From: Pseudomonas sp. B6002
GTDB lineage: Bacteria; Pseudomonadota; Gammaproteobacteria; Pseudomonadales; Pseudomonadaceae
Direction: 5' to 3'
Assembly: GCF_013385985.1 (NCBI RefSeq)
Contig: NZ_JACAOY010000014.1
Location: forward strand, 1 to 64,000
DNA: 64,000 nucleotides
This document shows, piece after piece, positions 1-8,844 of this stretch (within the stretch, counting starts at the first letter, position 1; every line of letters starts with the position of its first letter). The notes beneath the pieces are model-generated. The model searched no databases. It saw nothing but the letters and a program-made list of their open reading frames with translations, and had not been told where the DNA came from. The position numbers and the translations under genes were made by a program.

Positions 1-130
1 ACAGGCCCATGGTTACTTTTGGGGCTCTTTTCCAAAAGTGACCCGCCGTAAGGGCGGAACCAATACAAGCCATCACCAAAAAAATGGATATGTACCCAGC
101 CTCCAACCCCAACCCCCTACAGATATCCAC
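1..130. repeat. Intergenic hairpin-rich element, repeat-like
   Basis: The gap before the chemoreceptor holds two adjacent inverted repeats. One has arms CTTTTGG and CCAAAAG (about 17-40); the other has arms CCGCC and GGCGG (about 45-57). No gene is visible. From memory, similar text recurs between genes in fluorescent Pseudomonas genomes, so I treat it as a dispersed repeat. Only one copy is in this window, so its repetitive nature cannot be shown here. Confidence 0.4.
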
Positions 131-179
131 CCACTGGCCGTTAACCTCTCATAGTCGCCACTAATAAGAGAGAAAAGCC

Positions 180-1859
180 ATGCGTCTGAGCCTCAAGGCC
201 AAAGTCCTGTCCCTGGCTATCGTGCCGGTGTTGCTGTTTGCCGTGGTCATCAGCCTGACCACCGTGTGGATTCTCCAGGGCCAGGCGCGCAATGAGGTGG
301 AAGAAACCCGCCAGCGCCTGCTCAACGACGCCAAGGCCACCCTGCAAAGTTATGTCGAAGTGGCGATGACCACCATCAAGCCGCTCTACGACGCCGCCGC
401 CCCCGGCGACACTGCAGCTCGGGCGCAGGTGGTCAAGCTCTTGTCGAATACCAGCTACGGCAAGGACGGCTACTTCTTCGGCTACGACTCCGAGACCATC
501 CGCCTGTTCAAGGGCAACAGCCCCGACGGCGTCGGCAAGAGCTTCAAGGACAACCGCGACCCCAACGGCGTCTACGTCAACCGCGACCTGGTCAAGGTCG
601 GCAAGGACGGCACCCACTACCTGCAATACAGCTCGACCCAGCCCGGGCAGACCGAACTGGTGCCCAAGCTCGGCTACACCGAATACCTGCCCAAGTGGGA
701 CATGGTGATCGGTACGTCGGTGAACCTCGATGGCATCGAAGCCCAGGTGGCGGTGGTCGAGGCCAAGGTTGAGAAGCGCATGGAAGGCGTGTTGCTGAGC
801 ATCCTCGGCGTGGCCGTGGTGGTGCTGCTGGTGATTGCCGCCGTGGGCATGGTGGTGGCCAACACCATTTTGCGTCCGCTGAACCTGATGAAAGCCAACC
901 TTGACGACATCGCCGCCGGTGAAGGCGACCTGACCCGCCGCCTGGCCATTACCAGCCAGGATGAGTTGGGTGACCTGGCCGGCGCGTTCAACCGCTTTGT
1001 CGACAAGATCCACGGCCTGGTGCGCCAGATCACCGAGATGACCACGCAGCTCACCGGCCTGGTGAGCCAGGTGTCCGACCAGGCCCAGCGCTCCGAGCAG
1101 GCCATGGAGCGCCAGCGCCATGAGACCGACCAGGTCGCCACCGCGATCAACCAGATGTCGTCGGCCGCCCACGAAGTGGCGCGCAGTGCCCAGGGCGCTG
1201 CCGTGGCCGCGCAACAGACCGATGCCGAAGGCCAGGCCGCCAAGCGCGTGGTGGATGGCAGCATCGCGCAGATCCATGCGCTGGTGAACGACATCCGCAG
1301 CAGCGGCGTGTCCCTCGACAGCCTGCAGCAGGACGTGTCGTCGATCGTCAGCGTGCTGGGGGTGATCCGCTCGATTGCCGAGCAGACCAACCTGCTGGCG
1401 CTCAACGCCGCCATTGAAGCCGCGCGGGCAGGGGAGGCCGGGCGCGGGTTTGCGGTGGTGGCCGACGAAGTGCGCGCGCTGGCCAGCCGCACCCAGACCA
1501 GCACCCAGGAAATCCAGGGCATGATCGACCGCCTGCAAAAAGGCACCGAGGCGGCGGTGGACGCCATGCGCCGCTCCAGCGATGCCGGTGACGGCACCTC
1601 GGCCCAGGCCAACGAAGCCGGGGCGTCCCTGGACACCATGGCGCAGCTGATCGGCACCATCAATTCGATGAACGCACAGATCGCCAGCGCCGCCGAGGAG
1701 CAGACCGCCGTGGCCGAAGAGATCAACCGCAGCGTGCACCAGATTGCCGTGGCGGTGGACAGCGTGGCCGATGAGACTCAGTTGGGCGCCCAGACCTCCC
1801 GCAGCCTGGCCGATCTTGGCCAGCGTCTGGGGCAGTTGGTGGGGCAGTTCCGCATCTGA
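180..1859 (+). CDS. Methyl-accepting chemotaxis protein with single Cache sensor
   Basis: This 559-residue transmembrane chemoreceptor relays periplasmic ligand binding to CheA/CheW. Visible in order: membrane segment about 8-30; periplasmic sensor about 32-185 of single-Cache type (motifs [10 protein letters not shown] and GTHYLQYSS, ending [11 protein letters not shown]); second membrane segment about 205-228; HAMP about 229-282; long coiled-coil signalling domain. The hairpin tip carries [19 protein letters not shown] followed by [15 protein letters not shown]. The ATG is preceded by GAGAG at suitable spacing. No C-terminal CheR/CheB tether pentapeptide is seen. Single-Cache receptors often sense small organic acids, but the ligand cannot be read from the sequence. 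It is monocistronic, about 100 nt ahead of the RraA operon. Confidence 0.95.
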   Translation: MRLSLKAKVLSLAIVPVLLFAVVISLTTVWILQGQARNEVEETRQRLLNDAKATLQSYVEVAMTTIKPLYDAAAPGDTAARAQVVKLLSNTSYGKDGYFFGYDSETIRLFKGNSPDGVGKSFKDNRDPNGVYVNRDLVKVGKDGTHYLQYSSTQPGQTELVPKLGYTEYLPKWDMVIGTSVNLDGIEAQVAVVEAKVEKRMEGVLLSILGVAVVVLLVIAAVGMVVANTILRPLNLMKANLDDIAAGEGDLTRRLAITSQDELGDLAGAFNRFVDKIHGLVRQITEMTTQLTGLVSQVSDQAQRSEQAMERQRHETDQVATAINQMSSAAHEVARSAQGAAVAAQQTDAEGQAAKRVVDGSIAQIHALVNDIRSSGVSLDSLQQDVSSIVSVLGVIRSIAEQTNLLALNAAIEAARAGEAGRGFAVVADEVRALASRTQTSTQEIQGMIDRLQKGTEAAVDAMRRSSDAGDGTSAQANEAGASLDTMAQLIGTINSMNAQIASAAEEQTAVAEEINRSVHQIAVAVDSVADETQLGAQTSRSLADLGQRLGQLVGQFRI

Positions 1860-1931
1860 TCAACCATAGCTTTGGCGTATGTTGGCCTAACGTTAATACG
1901 AATATACCTATCACAGCCCCTCAGTGAGACT

Positions 1932-1957
1932 TGAGCCCCAACCACAACAGGGGCTCA
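1932..1957 (+). promoter_or_regulatory. Hairpin sequestering the ribosome binding site of the first RraA gene
   Basis: The perfect 8-base inverted repeat TGAGCCCC / GGGGCTCA has a 10-nt loop. Its right arm contains the AGGGG Shine-Dalgarno element of the gene starting at 1962, so the folded mRNA would occlude ribosome entry. There is no T run, so it does not look like a terminator. A translational switch is inference. Confidence 0.45.
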
Positions 1958-1961
1958 TCTC

Positions 1962-2630
1962 ATGCCGCTTCCCGACCCGCTTCAGCGCCTGGCTGAACTC
2001 GACACCAACACCGTCTCCGACGCCCTGGACTTCCTGCAACTGCCGGGCGCCGTGGTCGGCATTCGCCCGCTGTGGGACTGCCCCAAGGTGGTGGGCCGCG
2101 CCAGCACGGTCAAGCTGGCGCCCAAGACCGACGCGGCGCCTGGCGTGCACCTGATCTCGCCAGTGATCGACGCGATCACCACCGACGACCGCGTGCTGGT
2201 GATTGCCGGCGGCATCGAAGGCATTTCCTGCTGGGGCGACATCATCGCCAACGCCGCTGTGGCCAAGAAGATCCGCGGCTCGGTGATCGACGGTTTCAGC
2301 CGTGACATCGACGGCAGCGCCTCCATCGGCTACCCGGTGTACGGCCGTGGCGTGACCATGATCAGCGCCCGCAACCGTGTGGTGCAGGTGGATTCCGGCG
2401 TGACCCTGCGCGTCGGCGGTGTGGCGGTGTCGGAAGACGACTACGTGATCGCCGACCGCTGCGGCAGCGTGTTCATCCCCGCCGCTGTGATCGAACAGGT
2501 ACTCGACCTGAGCGAGCGCATCGCCGCCCGTGAAGCCGGCATGGTCGAGGCGGTACGCAGTGGCCGTTCGGTCGCCGATGTGATGCATGACAGCCAATTC
2601 GAAGCCATCCGCGTGGAGCCTGCCCGATGA
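1962..2630 (+). CDS. RraA family protein, HMG/CHA aldolase-like (first copy)
   Basis: This 222-residue protein has the RraA fold shared by class II 4-hydroxy-4-methyl-2-oxoglutarate (HMG) and related pyruvate aldolases and by the RNase E inhibitor RraA. The sequence shows the family core WGDIIANAAVAKKIRG and the Arg-Asp pair in VIDGFSRDIDG that aldolase members need for metal-dependent catalysis. An aldolase is therefore more likely than an RNase regulator. The stop overlaps the next start (ATGA at 2627-2630), so the two RraA genes are translationally coupled and followed by an aminotransferase. That suggests a catabolic route ending in pyruvate and a second keto acid. The substrate is unknown. 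Confidence 0.85.
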   Translation: MPLPDPLQRLAELDTNTVSDALDFLQLPGAVVGIRPLWDCPKVVGRASTVKLAPKTDAAPGVHLISPVIDAITTDDRVLVIAGGIEGISCWGDIIANAAVAKKIRGSVIDGFSRDIDGSASIGYPVYGRGVTMISARNRVVQVDSGVTLRVGGVAVSEDDYVIADRCGSVFIPAAVIEQVLDLSERIAAREAGMVEAVRSGRSVADVMHDSQFEAIRVEPAR

Positions 2631-3286
2631 ACGATCAACAGTTAGTCGCCCTGTTTGCAGGCCTCGACACCCCCGGCGTTTCCGACGCCATGGACAAACT
2701 CGGCATCCCCGGCCAGTGCCTGGGCATTGCCCCGCTGGATAACTACCACGGCACCGTAGTGGGCCCGGCGTTCACCGTGCAGTACGTGCCTGCCAACACG
2801 CCACCGGGTTCGGTGGGGGACTTTATCGAAGACGTGCAACCCGGTGACGTGGTGGTGATCGCGAACGCCGGCCGTACCGACTGCACGGTGTGGGGCGACA
2901 TCATGACCCAGTACGCCGGGGCTCGCGGGATTGCGGGCACCGTGATCGACGGCGTGTGCCGCGACGTGAGCAAAGCCTTGGGCGACGGCTACCCGCTGTT
3001 CACCCGGGGCCGCTACATGCGCACTGGCAAGGACCGTGTGGAAGTGCTGTCGGTGAACCAACCGGTGGCCATCAGCGAGACCCGTGTGTGTGCCCGCGAC
3101 ATCGTGGTGGCCGATGCCAATGGCGTGTTGGTGGTGCCTCGCGCCCGTGCCGCCGAAGTGGCGCAGGTCGCGCGGCAGATCGAAGCCGTGGAAGCGCAGA
3201 TCCGCGCACAGATCGAAGCGGGCAAGACTCTCAAGGAAGCGCGGGCGTCCCTGGGTTATCACACCCTGCAGAGGAAGCCTTCGTGA
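2627..3286 (+). CDS. RraA family protein, HMG/CHA aldolase-like (second copy)
   Basis: This 219-residue paralogue of the preceding gene keeps the Arg-Asp pair (VIDGVCRDVSKAL) and the WGDIMTQYA segment. Its C-terminal helix (EAVEAQIRAQIEAGKTLKEA) is typical of oligomeric aldolase members. It begins in the ATGA overlap with the first copy and ends in a GTGA overlap with the aminotransferase, so the three genes form one coupled operon. Two adjacent, divergent RraA proteins could be hetero-oligomer subunits or act on different substrates; the sequence does not decide. Confidence 0.85.
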   Translation: MNDQQLVALFAGLDTPGVSDAMDKLGIPGQCLGIAPLDNYHGTVVGPAFTVQYVPANTPPGSVGDFIEDVQPGDVVVIANAGRTDCTVWGDIMTQYAGARGIAGTVIDGVCRDVSKALGDGYPLFTRGRYMRTGKDRVEVLSVNQPVAISETRVCARDIVVADANGVLVVPRARAAEVAQVARQIEAVEAQIRAQIEAGKTLKEARASLGYHTLQRKPS

Positions 3287-4485
3287 CTATTCTGAACAAG
3301 CGCCTGGCCCAGGCCCAGCCGTCCGCCACATACCGCATCATCGACCGCGTGGCCGAGCGCCGCGCCCAGGGAGCGAAGATCATCTCGCTGTGTGCTGGCG
3401 AGCCGGATTTCGACACCCCGGCGCATATCCGCCAGGCGGGCATCGATGCGATCCGCGACGGCCATACGCGTTACACCCAGGTGGCCGGGGTGCGTGCGTT
3501 GCGAGAAGCAGTGGCCGAGAAGTTCCGCAACGAAAACGGCCTGGACGTCACCTGGCAGGACACGCTGGTCAGCAACGGCGGCAAGCACGTGATCTACAAC
3601 GCCCTGGCCGCCACCCTCAATGAAGGCGATGAGGTGATCGTGCCCGCGCCGTACTGGGTCAGCTACCCGGAAATGGTCGAGCTGTGCGGCGGTACGGCGA
3701 AGGTGCTGGCCTGCGGTGCGGAGGATGGCTTCAAGCTGACGCCTGCGGCCCTCGACGAGGCGATCACGCCGAACACCCGCTGGCTGATCCTCAATTCGCC
3801 GTCCAATCCTACAGGTGCGGTGTACAGCCTGCAGGAGCTGCAAGGGTTGGCCGAGGTGTTGCTCAGGCACCCACAGGTGCTGGTGCTGGCGGACGACATC
3901 TACGAACACCTGCTGTTCGACAACCAGCGTTTCTACACCCTGGCCCAGGTCGAGCCGCGCCTGGCCCCACGGGTGCTGACCATGAACGGCGTGTCCAAGG
4001 CCTATGCCATGACCGGCTGGCGCATCGGCTTTGCCACCGGCCCGCGCTGGTTGCTGGAGGCGATGGAAAAACTCCAGGGCCAGCAGACCTCGGGCGCCAG
4101 TGCGATTTCCCAGCACGCGGCGATCGCCGCCTTGAGCGGCCCGCAGGACTTTGTGCAGGCCTCGCGGGCAGTGTTCCAGCGCCGTCGTGATCTGGTGGTG
4201 TCGCTGCTTAACGCCACGCCGGGGCTGACGTGCGCGAACCCGTCCGGCGCGTTCTACGCCTTTGCCTCTTGCGCAGGCTTGTTGGGACGCACCTCGCCGG
4301 CTGGCACGCTGCTGCAAACCGACGAAGACGTGGCCCACGCCTTGCTCGATGAGGCCAATGTGGCGGTGGTGCACGGCAGCGCATTCGGCTTGGCGCCGTA
4401 CTTGCGCATCGCCTATGCCTTGGACGACGAGGCGTTGCGCAAGGCGTGCGAGGCGATCCACCGGTTCTGCGCCGCGACCCGCTAG
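3283..4485 (+). CDS. Class I/II pyridoxal-phosphate aminotransferase, aspartate-aminotransferase-like
   Basis: This 400-residue fold-type I aminotransferase has the substrate-binding segment SLCAGEPDFDTPAHIR, PAPYWVSYPEM, the NSPSNPTGAVYS block and the cofactor-lysine segment MNGVSKAYAMTGWRIGF. The start is GTG at 3283, overlapping the upstream stop; an ATG-initiated open frame reaching further upstream runs through the RraA gene in another frame and is not credible. Aspartate, tyrosine or another amino donor is possible. Coupling with two aldolase-like genes suggests it makes or consumes the keto acid they handle, for example a 4-substituted glutamate; that is inference. Its 3' end overlaps the convergent U32 gene by four bases. 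Confidence 0.9.
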   Translation: MTILNKRLAQAQPSATYRIIDRVAERRAQGAKIISLCAGEPDFDTPAHIRQAGIDAIRDGHTRYTQVAGVRALREAVAEKFRNENGLDVTWQDTLVSNGGKHVIYNALAATLNEGDEVIVPAPYWVSYPEMVELCGGTAKVLACGAEDGFKLTPAALDEAITPNTRWLILNSPSNPTGAVYSLQELQGLAEVLLRHPQVLVLADDIYEHLLFDNQRFYTLAQVEPRLAPRVLTMNGVSKAYAMTGWRIGFATGPRWLLEAMEKLQGQQTSGASAISQHAAIAALSGPQDFVQASRAVFQRRRDLVVSLLNATPGLTCANPSGAFYAFASCAGLLGRTSPAGTLLQTDEDVAHALLDEANVAVVHGSAFGLAPYLRIAYALDDEALRKACEAIHRFCAATR

Positions 4486-5795
4486 AGGTCGCGCATCAGC
4501 AGGCCGAAACGCAGGTCCATCGTGGTAGGGAGCGGCACATACACCGTGTGCCCGTCTCCCGGCGCCACTTCGATAGCCTCGCCCCGGGTGTTGTGCAGGG
4601 TGGTCAGGTCAAAGTGGAAATTGCCGGTGGGAGTCATCAACTCCAGGTGGTTGCCCACGGCGAAGCGGTTCTTCACCTTGACCTCGGCCAACTCGCCTCG
4701 GCGTTCGCCAGTCAACTCGCCGACGAACTGTTGGCGCTCGGAGACCGAGCTGCCGTTCTGGTAGTTCTGGTATTCGTCGTGTACGTGGCGGCGCAGGAAA
4801 CCCTCGGTGTAGCCACGTTGGGCCAGGGACTCAAGGTCGGTCATCAGGGTGCGATCGAACGCGCGACCGGCCACCGCATCATCGATTGCCTGGCGATACA
4901 CCTGGGTGGTGCGTGCGCAATAGAAGTGGGATTTGGTGCGGCCTTCGATCTTCAGCGAATGCACGCCCATGTGGGTCAGGCGCTCCACATGCTGCACGGC
5001 ACGCAGGTCCTTGGCGTTCATGATGTAGGTGCCGTGTTCGTCTTCGAACGCCGGCATCTGTTCGTCCGGGCGGTTGGCTTCCTGCAACAGGAAGACCTGG
5101 TCGGTGGGGGCGCCAATCCCCAGCGTGGGTTCAACCTGCTGGACGATATCTCCGGTGGCGTTTTCCACCGCGGGGGTAGCCTGGTATTTCCAGCGACACG
5201 CATTGGTGCAGGTGCCCTGGTTGGCGTCGCGCTTGTTCATGTAGCCCGAGAGCAGGCAGCGCCCGGAATAAGCCATGCACAACGCACCGTGCACAAACAC
5301 TTCCAGCTCCATGGCCGGTACCTGCTGGCGGATTTCGCCGATCTCTTCCAGTGACAACTCCCGCGACAGGATCACCCGGCAGATCCCTTGCTGCTGCCAG
5401 AACTCCACGCTGGCCCAGTTCACCGTGTTGGCCTGCACCGACAAGTGAATCGGCATCTGCGGGAAGTGCCGACGCACCAGCATGATCAGCCCCGGGTCGG
5501 ACATGATCAGCGCGTCCGGGCCCATGGCGATCACCGGGGCCAGGTCCTTGAGGAAGGTCTTCAGCTTGGCGTTGTGCGGCGCGATGTTCACCACCACGTA
5601 GAAGCGCTTGCCCAGCACATGGGCTTCCTGGATGCCCAGCGCCAGGTTGGCGTGGTCGAACTCGTTGTTGCGCACTCGCAGGCTGTAGCGCGGCTGGCCG
5701 GCGTAGACCGCATCGGCCCCGTAGGCGAAGGCGTAGCGCATGTTTTTCAGGGTGCCGGCAGGGGCGAGCAGTTCGGGGGCGATGACTGGGGGCAT
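4482..5795 (-). CDS. trhP: U32 family peptidase, tRNA hydroxylation protein TrhP/YegQ-like
   Basis: This 437-residue protein resembles E. coli YegQ/TrhP, which is needed for prephenate-dependent 5-hydroxyuridine formation at the tRNA wobble base. Visible: the N-terminal U32 start MPPVIAPELLAPAGTLKN, YGADAVYAGQPRYSLR, the U32 signature EVFVHGALCMAYSGRCLLS, and a cysteine-rich stretch with GTCTNACRWKY consistent with an iron-sulfur site. The frame is open upstream to 6110, but homology begins at the ATG at 5795, which gives near-family length (about 450). It is monocistronic and convergent with the aminotransferase. Confidence 0.88.
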   Translation of the reverse strand: MPPVIAPELLAPAGTLKNMRYAFAYGADAVYAGQPRYSLRVRNNEFDHANLALGIQEAHVLGKRFYVVVNIAPHNAKLKTFLKDLAPVIAMGPDALIMSDPGLIMLVRRHFPQMPIHLSVQANTVNWASVEFWQQQGICRVILSRELSLEEIGEIRQQVPAMELEVFVHGALCMAYSGRCLLSGYMNKRDANQGTCTNACRWKYQATPAVENATGDIVQQVEPTLGIGAPTDQVFLLQEANRPDEQMPAFEDEHGTYIMNAKDLRAVQHVERLTHMGVHSLKIEGRTKSHFYCARTTQVYRQAIDDAVAGRAFDRTLMTDLESLAQRGYTEGFLRRHVHDEYQNYQNGSSVSERQQFVGELTGERRGELAEVKVKNRFAVGNHLELMTPTGNFHFDLTTLHNTRGEAIEVAPGDGHTVYVPLPTTMDLRFGLLMRDL

Positions 5796-6019
5796 GGGCG
5801 TGGGTCGCAAAAAAGGCGCGAGGGTAGACCAGGCGCAGAGGCGTTTTATTGATCCAGGTCGTGTTGCGGGCTTTTTGTATCGCTGTGTATCGACAGGCAC
5901 TTGGGATACGTAGCGATCACTGCGCGGGTTTTTTCGACACAGGCGCGATACGTCACGGGCTTCTAATGGCTTCCAACGAGGCACACCGCCTCCAACCCCG
6001 AGCACTGGAGCCCATCGCC

Positions 6020-6283
6020 ATGAACACCAAAGCCATCTTCGCCGCCTGCCTGTTTGCTGCCCTGAACATCTGCACCTTGTCGGCCCGTGCCGAAGCCACC
6101 GCCGTTGCACACACCTACACCTACGGCACCCATCTGGACGTCAAGCAAGTGCTGTCGATGACCCAGGACGCCAGCCCCGCCTGCGGCGTGGTGAATGCCC
6201 GCATGACCTACCTGGACTCCCACGACCAGACCCAGGTCCTGGACTACCTCAAGTTCGGCGACGGCTGCGTTGGCGATAACTGA
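6020..6283 (+). CDS. DUF2790 small secreted protein
   Basis: This 87-residue protein has a signal peptide (about 1-24, cleaving after ARA) and the DUF2790 pattern common in Pseudomonas: HTYTYGTHLDVKQVLSM, then CGVVNARMTYLDSHDQTQVLDYLKFGDGC. Two cysteines remain in the mature part and could form one disulfide. Function is unknown; some family members respond to copper or other metals (family knowledge, not visible here). It stands 42 nt before another small secreted cysteine protein and then DipZ, so it may be a substrate of that thiol-redox system. Confidence 0.8.
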   Translation: MNTKAIFAACLFAALNICTLSARAEATAVAHTYTYGTHLDVKQVLSMTQDASPACGVVNARMTYLDSHDQTQVLDYLKFGDGCVGDN

Positions 6284-6325
6284 GTACCTCACCTTTACCT
6301 CTTTCCCTGATACAGGAGCACCGCC

Positions 6326-6538
6326 ATGAACCACCTGACCCGCTTTTTGACCGCCAGCGCCTTCGCCCTTGCCGGCACGGCCGTACACGCCAATGCCGCT
6401 GTGGAAAAAGCCAGCCCCCCCTGCAGCACCTGCTTCCAACTGACCCCGGTGAATCAGCCGGCCGGCCATGACCTGCTGGTGGAGGACGGCAGTCGCCGCA
6501 CGCCGCTGGGCCAGGCGCTGGACAACCAGACGGCCTGA
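6326..6538 (+). CDS. Small secreted protein with CxxC motif
   Basis: This 70-residue protein has a signal peptide about 1-24 (ALAGTAVHANA) followed by a mature part of about 45 residues with one CSTC motif. I do not recognise a family. An upstream AGGAG supports the ATG. Its place 33 nt before a DipZ-type thiol reductase, together with the CxxC pair, suggests a periplasmic redox partner or substrate (inference). The rest looks disordered. Confidence 0.6.
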   Translation: MNHLTRFLTASAFALAGTAVHANAAVEKASPPCSTCFQLTPVNQPAGHDLLVEDGSRRTPLGQALDNQTA

Positions 6539-6571
6539 CCGGTCGTCCTCTCAACCCCTAAGGTGATAACC

Positions 6572-7780
6572 ATGCTACTCATCGCGTTCCTGGGCGGCAT
6601 CCTGACCGTCCTCAGCCCTTGTATCCTGCCGGTGGTGCCGTTTCTGTTCGCCGGCGTCGACCGCAGCCGTCGCTCGATCCTGCTGACCCTCGCCGGCATG
6701 GTCCTGACCTTTGCCCTGATCGCCAGCCTGGCGGTGGTCAGCAGCGCGTGGGTGGTGCAGGCCAACAACACCGGCCGCCATGTGGCCCTCATCGTGATGG
6801 TGCTGTTTGCACTGTCGCTGATCAGCGCACGCCTGGGCAGTTGGCTGGCGCGGCCGTTCGTGCTGCTGGGCAACCGCATCGATCCGGGCACCCGGGCCTT
6901 GTCCGGGCCGCTCAAGTCGCTGTCGATCGGTGTGGCCACCGGCCTGCTGTGGGCGCCGTGCGCCGGGCCGATCCTGGGGGTGATCCTCAGCGGCGCGATG
7001 CTGCAGGGCGCCAATGCGGGCACCAGCCTGCTGCTACTGGCGTATGGCTTGGGCAGTGCGCTGTCCCTGGGCACCTTGATCTTCGCCGGACGTGGCCTGG
7101 TCAACCGGCTCAAGGCGTCGATCCCGGTCACCGGCTGGTTGCGTCGTGGGGCAGGGGGGGCGGTACTCGCCGCTGCGCTGGTGATCTCGACCGGCGCCGA
7201 TAAAACCCTGTTGGCGGGGACATCATCCGAAGGTGTCAGCCGCCTCGAACAAGGCGTGCTGCAGACCGTGCCCAAGGTGGTGGATTACGTGGTGAGCAAG
7301 GTCAAGGCCGAGCCGTTGGCAGCCAGTAGCCAGGGCGCCATGCCTTCTCTGGCCGGGGCGGTGGAATGGCTCAACGGCACCGAGCTGACCCGTGAATCGC
7401 TCAAAGGCAAAGTGGTTTTGGTGGATTTCTGGACCTACGACTGCATCAACTGCCAGCACACCTTACCGTATGTGAAAGAGTGGGCGCGCAAGTATGAAAA
7501 GGACGGCCTGGTGGTGATCGGCGTGCATACCCCGGAATACGGCTATGAACGCATCATCGGTAACGTGCGCGACCAGGTGCGCAAGCTGGGTATCACCTAC
7601 CCGGTGGCCATCGACAACAACTATGCGATCTGGCGCCGCTTCGACAACCAGTACTGGCCTGCCCACTACCTGGTCGACGCCAAGGGGCAAGTGCGCTACA
7701 CCCACTTTGGCGAAGGCCGTTATGACGAGCAGGAAAAGATGATCCAGTCGCTGTTGCAGGAAGCCAAAACCGCCGGCTGA
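6572..7780 (+). CDS. dipZ: DipZ-like protein: CcdA-type membrane domain fused to periplasmic thioredoxin
   Basis: The roughly 402-residue protein carries electrons across the inner membrane to periplasmic thiols. Residues 1-210 hold six or so membrane segments with both CcdA half-site motifs, LSPCILPVVPF and WAPCAGPILGV. The C-terminal part is a thioredoxin/redoxin domain with active site DCINCQ (cysteines about 291 and 294), GVHTPEYGYE and the cis-proline region. The ATG at 6572 follows AAGGTG at good spacing; GTG at 6563 would sit inside that ribosome binding site. It is shorter than many DipZ proteins, which add a C-terminal beta domain lacking here. It probably shares a transcript with the two small secreted genes upstream and abuts the convergent response regulator. 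Confidence 0.88.
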   Translation: MLLIAFLGGILTVLSPCILPVVPFLFAGVDRSRRSILLTLAGMVLTFALIASLAVVSSAWVVQANNTGRHVALIVMVLFALSLISARLGSWLARPFVLLGNRIDPGTRALSGPLKSLSIGVATGLLWAPCAGPILGVILSGAMLQGANAGTSLLLLAYGLGSALSLGTLIFAGRGLVNRLKASIPVTGWLRRGAGGAVLAAALVISTGADKTLLAGTSSEGVSRLEQGVLQTVPKVVDYVVSKVKAEPLAASSQGAMPSLAGAVEWLNGTELTRESLKGKVVLVDFWTYDCINCQHTLPYVKEWARKYEKDGLVVIGVHTPEYGYERIIGNVRDQVRKLGITYPVAIDNNYAIWRRFDNQYWPAHYLVDAKGQVRYTHFGEGRYDEQEKMIQSLLQEAKTAG

Positions 7781-7781
7781 G

Positions 7782-8447
7782 TCAATTGAGCGGCTTTGCC
7801 AGCAAGGCCGCCATCTTCACCAGGTCCGCCAACGAGCGGGCCTTCATCTTTCGCATGGCTTTGCCGCGATGGGCCTTGACCGTGATCTCGCTGATATCCA
7901 GGTCCGCTGCAATCACCTTGTTCATATGGCCGGCGACCACCATGGCCATCACTTCCTGCTCCCGGGGCGTCAGGCTGGCGTACGCAGTTTGCAGAAGGCG
8001 CAGGTGATCCTGCTGGGCCAGGGCGGCGCGGCTGCGCTGCAGGGCATCGGCGATGGCTTGGAGCAATACATCGTCATTGAACGGCTTGGTCAGGAACTCC
8101 ACAGCCCCGGCTTTCATGGCGCGCACGGTGAGGGGGATGTCGCCGTAGCCGGTGATGAAAATGATCGGCGTGTCGGGGCGTTCGTTGGCGATGGCCGCTT
8201 GCAGGTCCAGGCCGTTGAGGTCGGGCAGGTTGATGTCCAGCACCAGGCAACTGGGCACCTGTGTGCGCGGTTGGGCGAGAAACTCCTGGGCCGACTCGAA
8301 CAGGCGCGGCTGCCATTGGGCGTAGCGAATCAACAGTTCCAGAGACTCGCGCACGGAAATGTCATCGTCTACCACGAACACGATGGGAGAGGTGTCAGTC
8401 ATCGGCGCAGCTCTGCGTTCATGGGCCATCAGGTGGGTTGAGTGCAT
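7782..8447 (-). CDS. FixJ-family response regulator (receiver plus LuxR-type HTH)
   Basis: The 221-residue regulator has a receiver domain about 20-140 with acidic pocket VVDDD, phosphoacceptor D71 (CLVLDINLPDLNG) and lysine in FLTKPF. Its C-terminal LuxR/FixJ HTH includes LTPREQEVMAMVVAGHMNKVIA and ISEITVKAHRGKAM. The start at 8447 has a perfect AGGAGG 7 nt upstream; an internal ATG (16 codons in) is less supported. It lies 25 nt after the stand-alone receiver in an operon with the PAS kinase, so phosphorylation by that kinase is expected. I infer that it binds the shared operator found upstream of this operon and five nearby genes. Confidence 0.93.
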   Translation of the reverse strand: MHSTHLMAHERRAAPMTDTSPIVFVVDDDISVRESLELLIRYAQWQPRLFESAQEFLAQPRTQVPSCLVLDINLPDLNGLDLQAAIANERPDTPIIFITGYGDIPLTVRAMKAGAVEFLTKPFNDDVLLQAIADALQRSRAALAQQDHLRLLQTAYASLTPREQEVMAMVVAGHMNKVIAADLDISEITVKAHRGKAMRKMKARSLADLVKMAALLAKPLN

Positions 8448-8472
8448 CAGGATACCTCCTTGGTGGGCGGGC

Positions 8473-8844
8473 TCAATCAAGTGGAATGGCCGCACTCAGT
8501 GCCCTGAGCAATTGTGCTTCGCTGAAGGGCTTCATCAGACAATCCACGGCGCCTGAGGCCAGCAGCCCAGGGCGGTCGCCGGCATCACCATGGGCGGTGA
8601 TGAACACCACCGGAATGGCATGGCCGCGCCGTTTGAGGGCTGCGTGCAGGTCCGGACCAGACATGCCCGGCATTGCCACATCCAGAATCAGGCAGCGGGT
8701 CAGCGCCACACACGGCGAGTCGAGAAATGCCTGGCCGGACGAAAACGCTTCGACGGCAAACCCGAACTCCTTGAGTAGGTCCGGCAAGGATTCACGTACT
8801 GACTCGTCATCATCGACGACGGCCACGAGTAAAGGCCTTTGCAT
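8473..8844 (-). CDS. Stand-alone receiver domain response regulator
   Basis: This 123-residue protein is essentially one CheY-like receiver: acidic pocket VVDDDESVRESL, phosphoacceptor D55 (CLILDVAMPGMSG), FITAHGD and lysine in LMKPF. No output domain follows. The ATG overlaps the stop of the upstream kinase gene (TGATG), so production is coupled. It may compete with the FixJ-like regulator for phosphate or relay it; kinase genes of this soluble PAS type often come with two regulators. Its own target cannot be read from the sequence. Confidence 0.9.
   Translation of the reverse strand: MQRPLLVAVVDDDESVRESLPDLLKEFGFAVEAFSSGQAFLDSPCVALTRCLILDVAMPGMSGPDLHAALKRRGHAIPVVFITAHGDAGDRPGLLASGAVDCLMKPFSEAQLLRALSAAIPLD

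Noticed and set aside
141-1739. A 532-codon open frame on the minus strand across the chemoreceptor gene
   Set aside because: It mirrors a well supported chemoreceptor in another frame; its translation is low-complexity His/Gly/Leu-rich, typical of antisense shadows in high-GC DNA.
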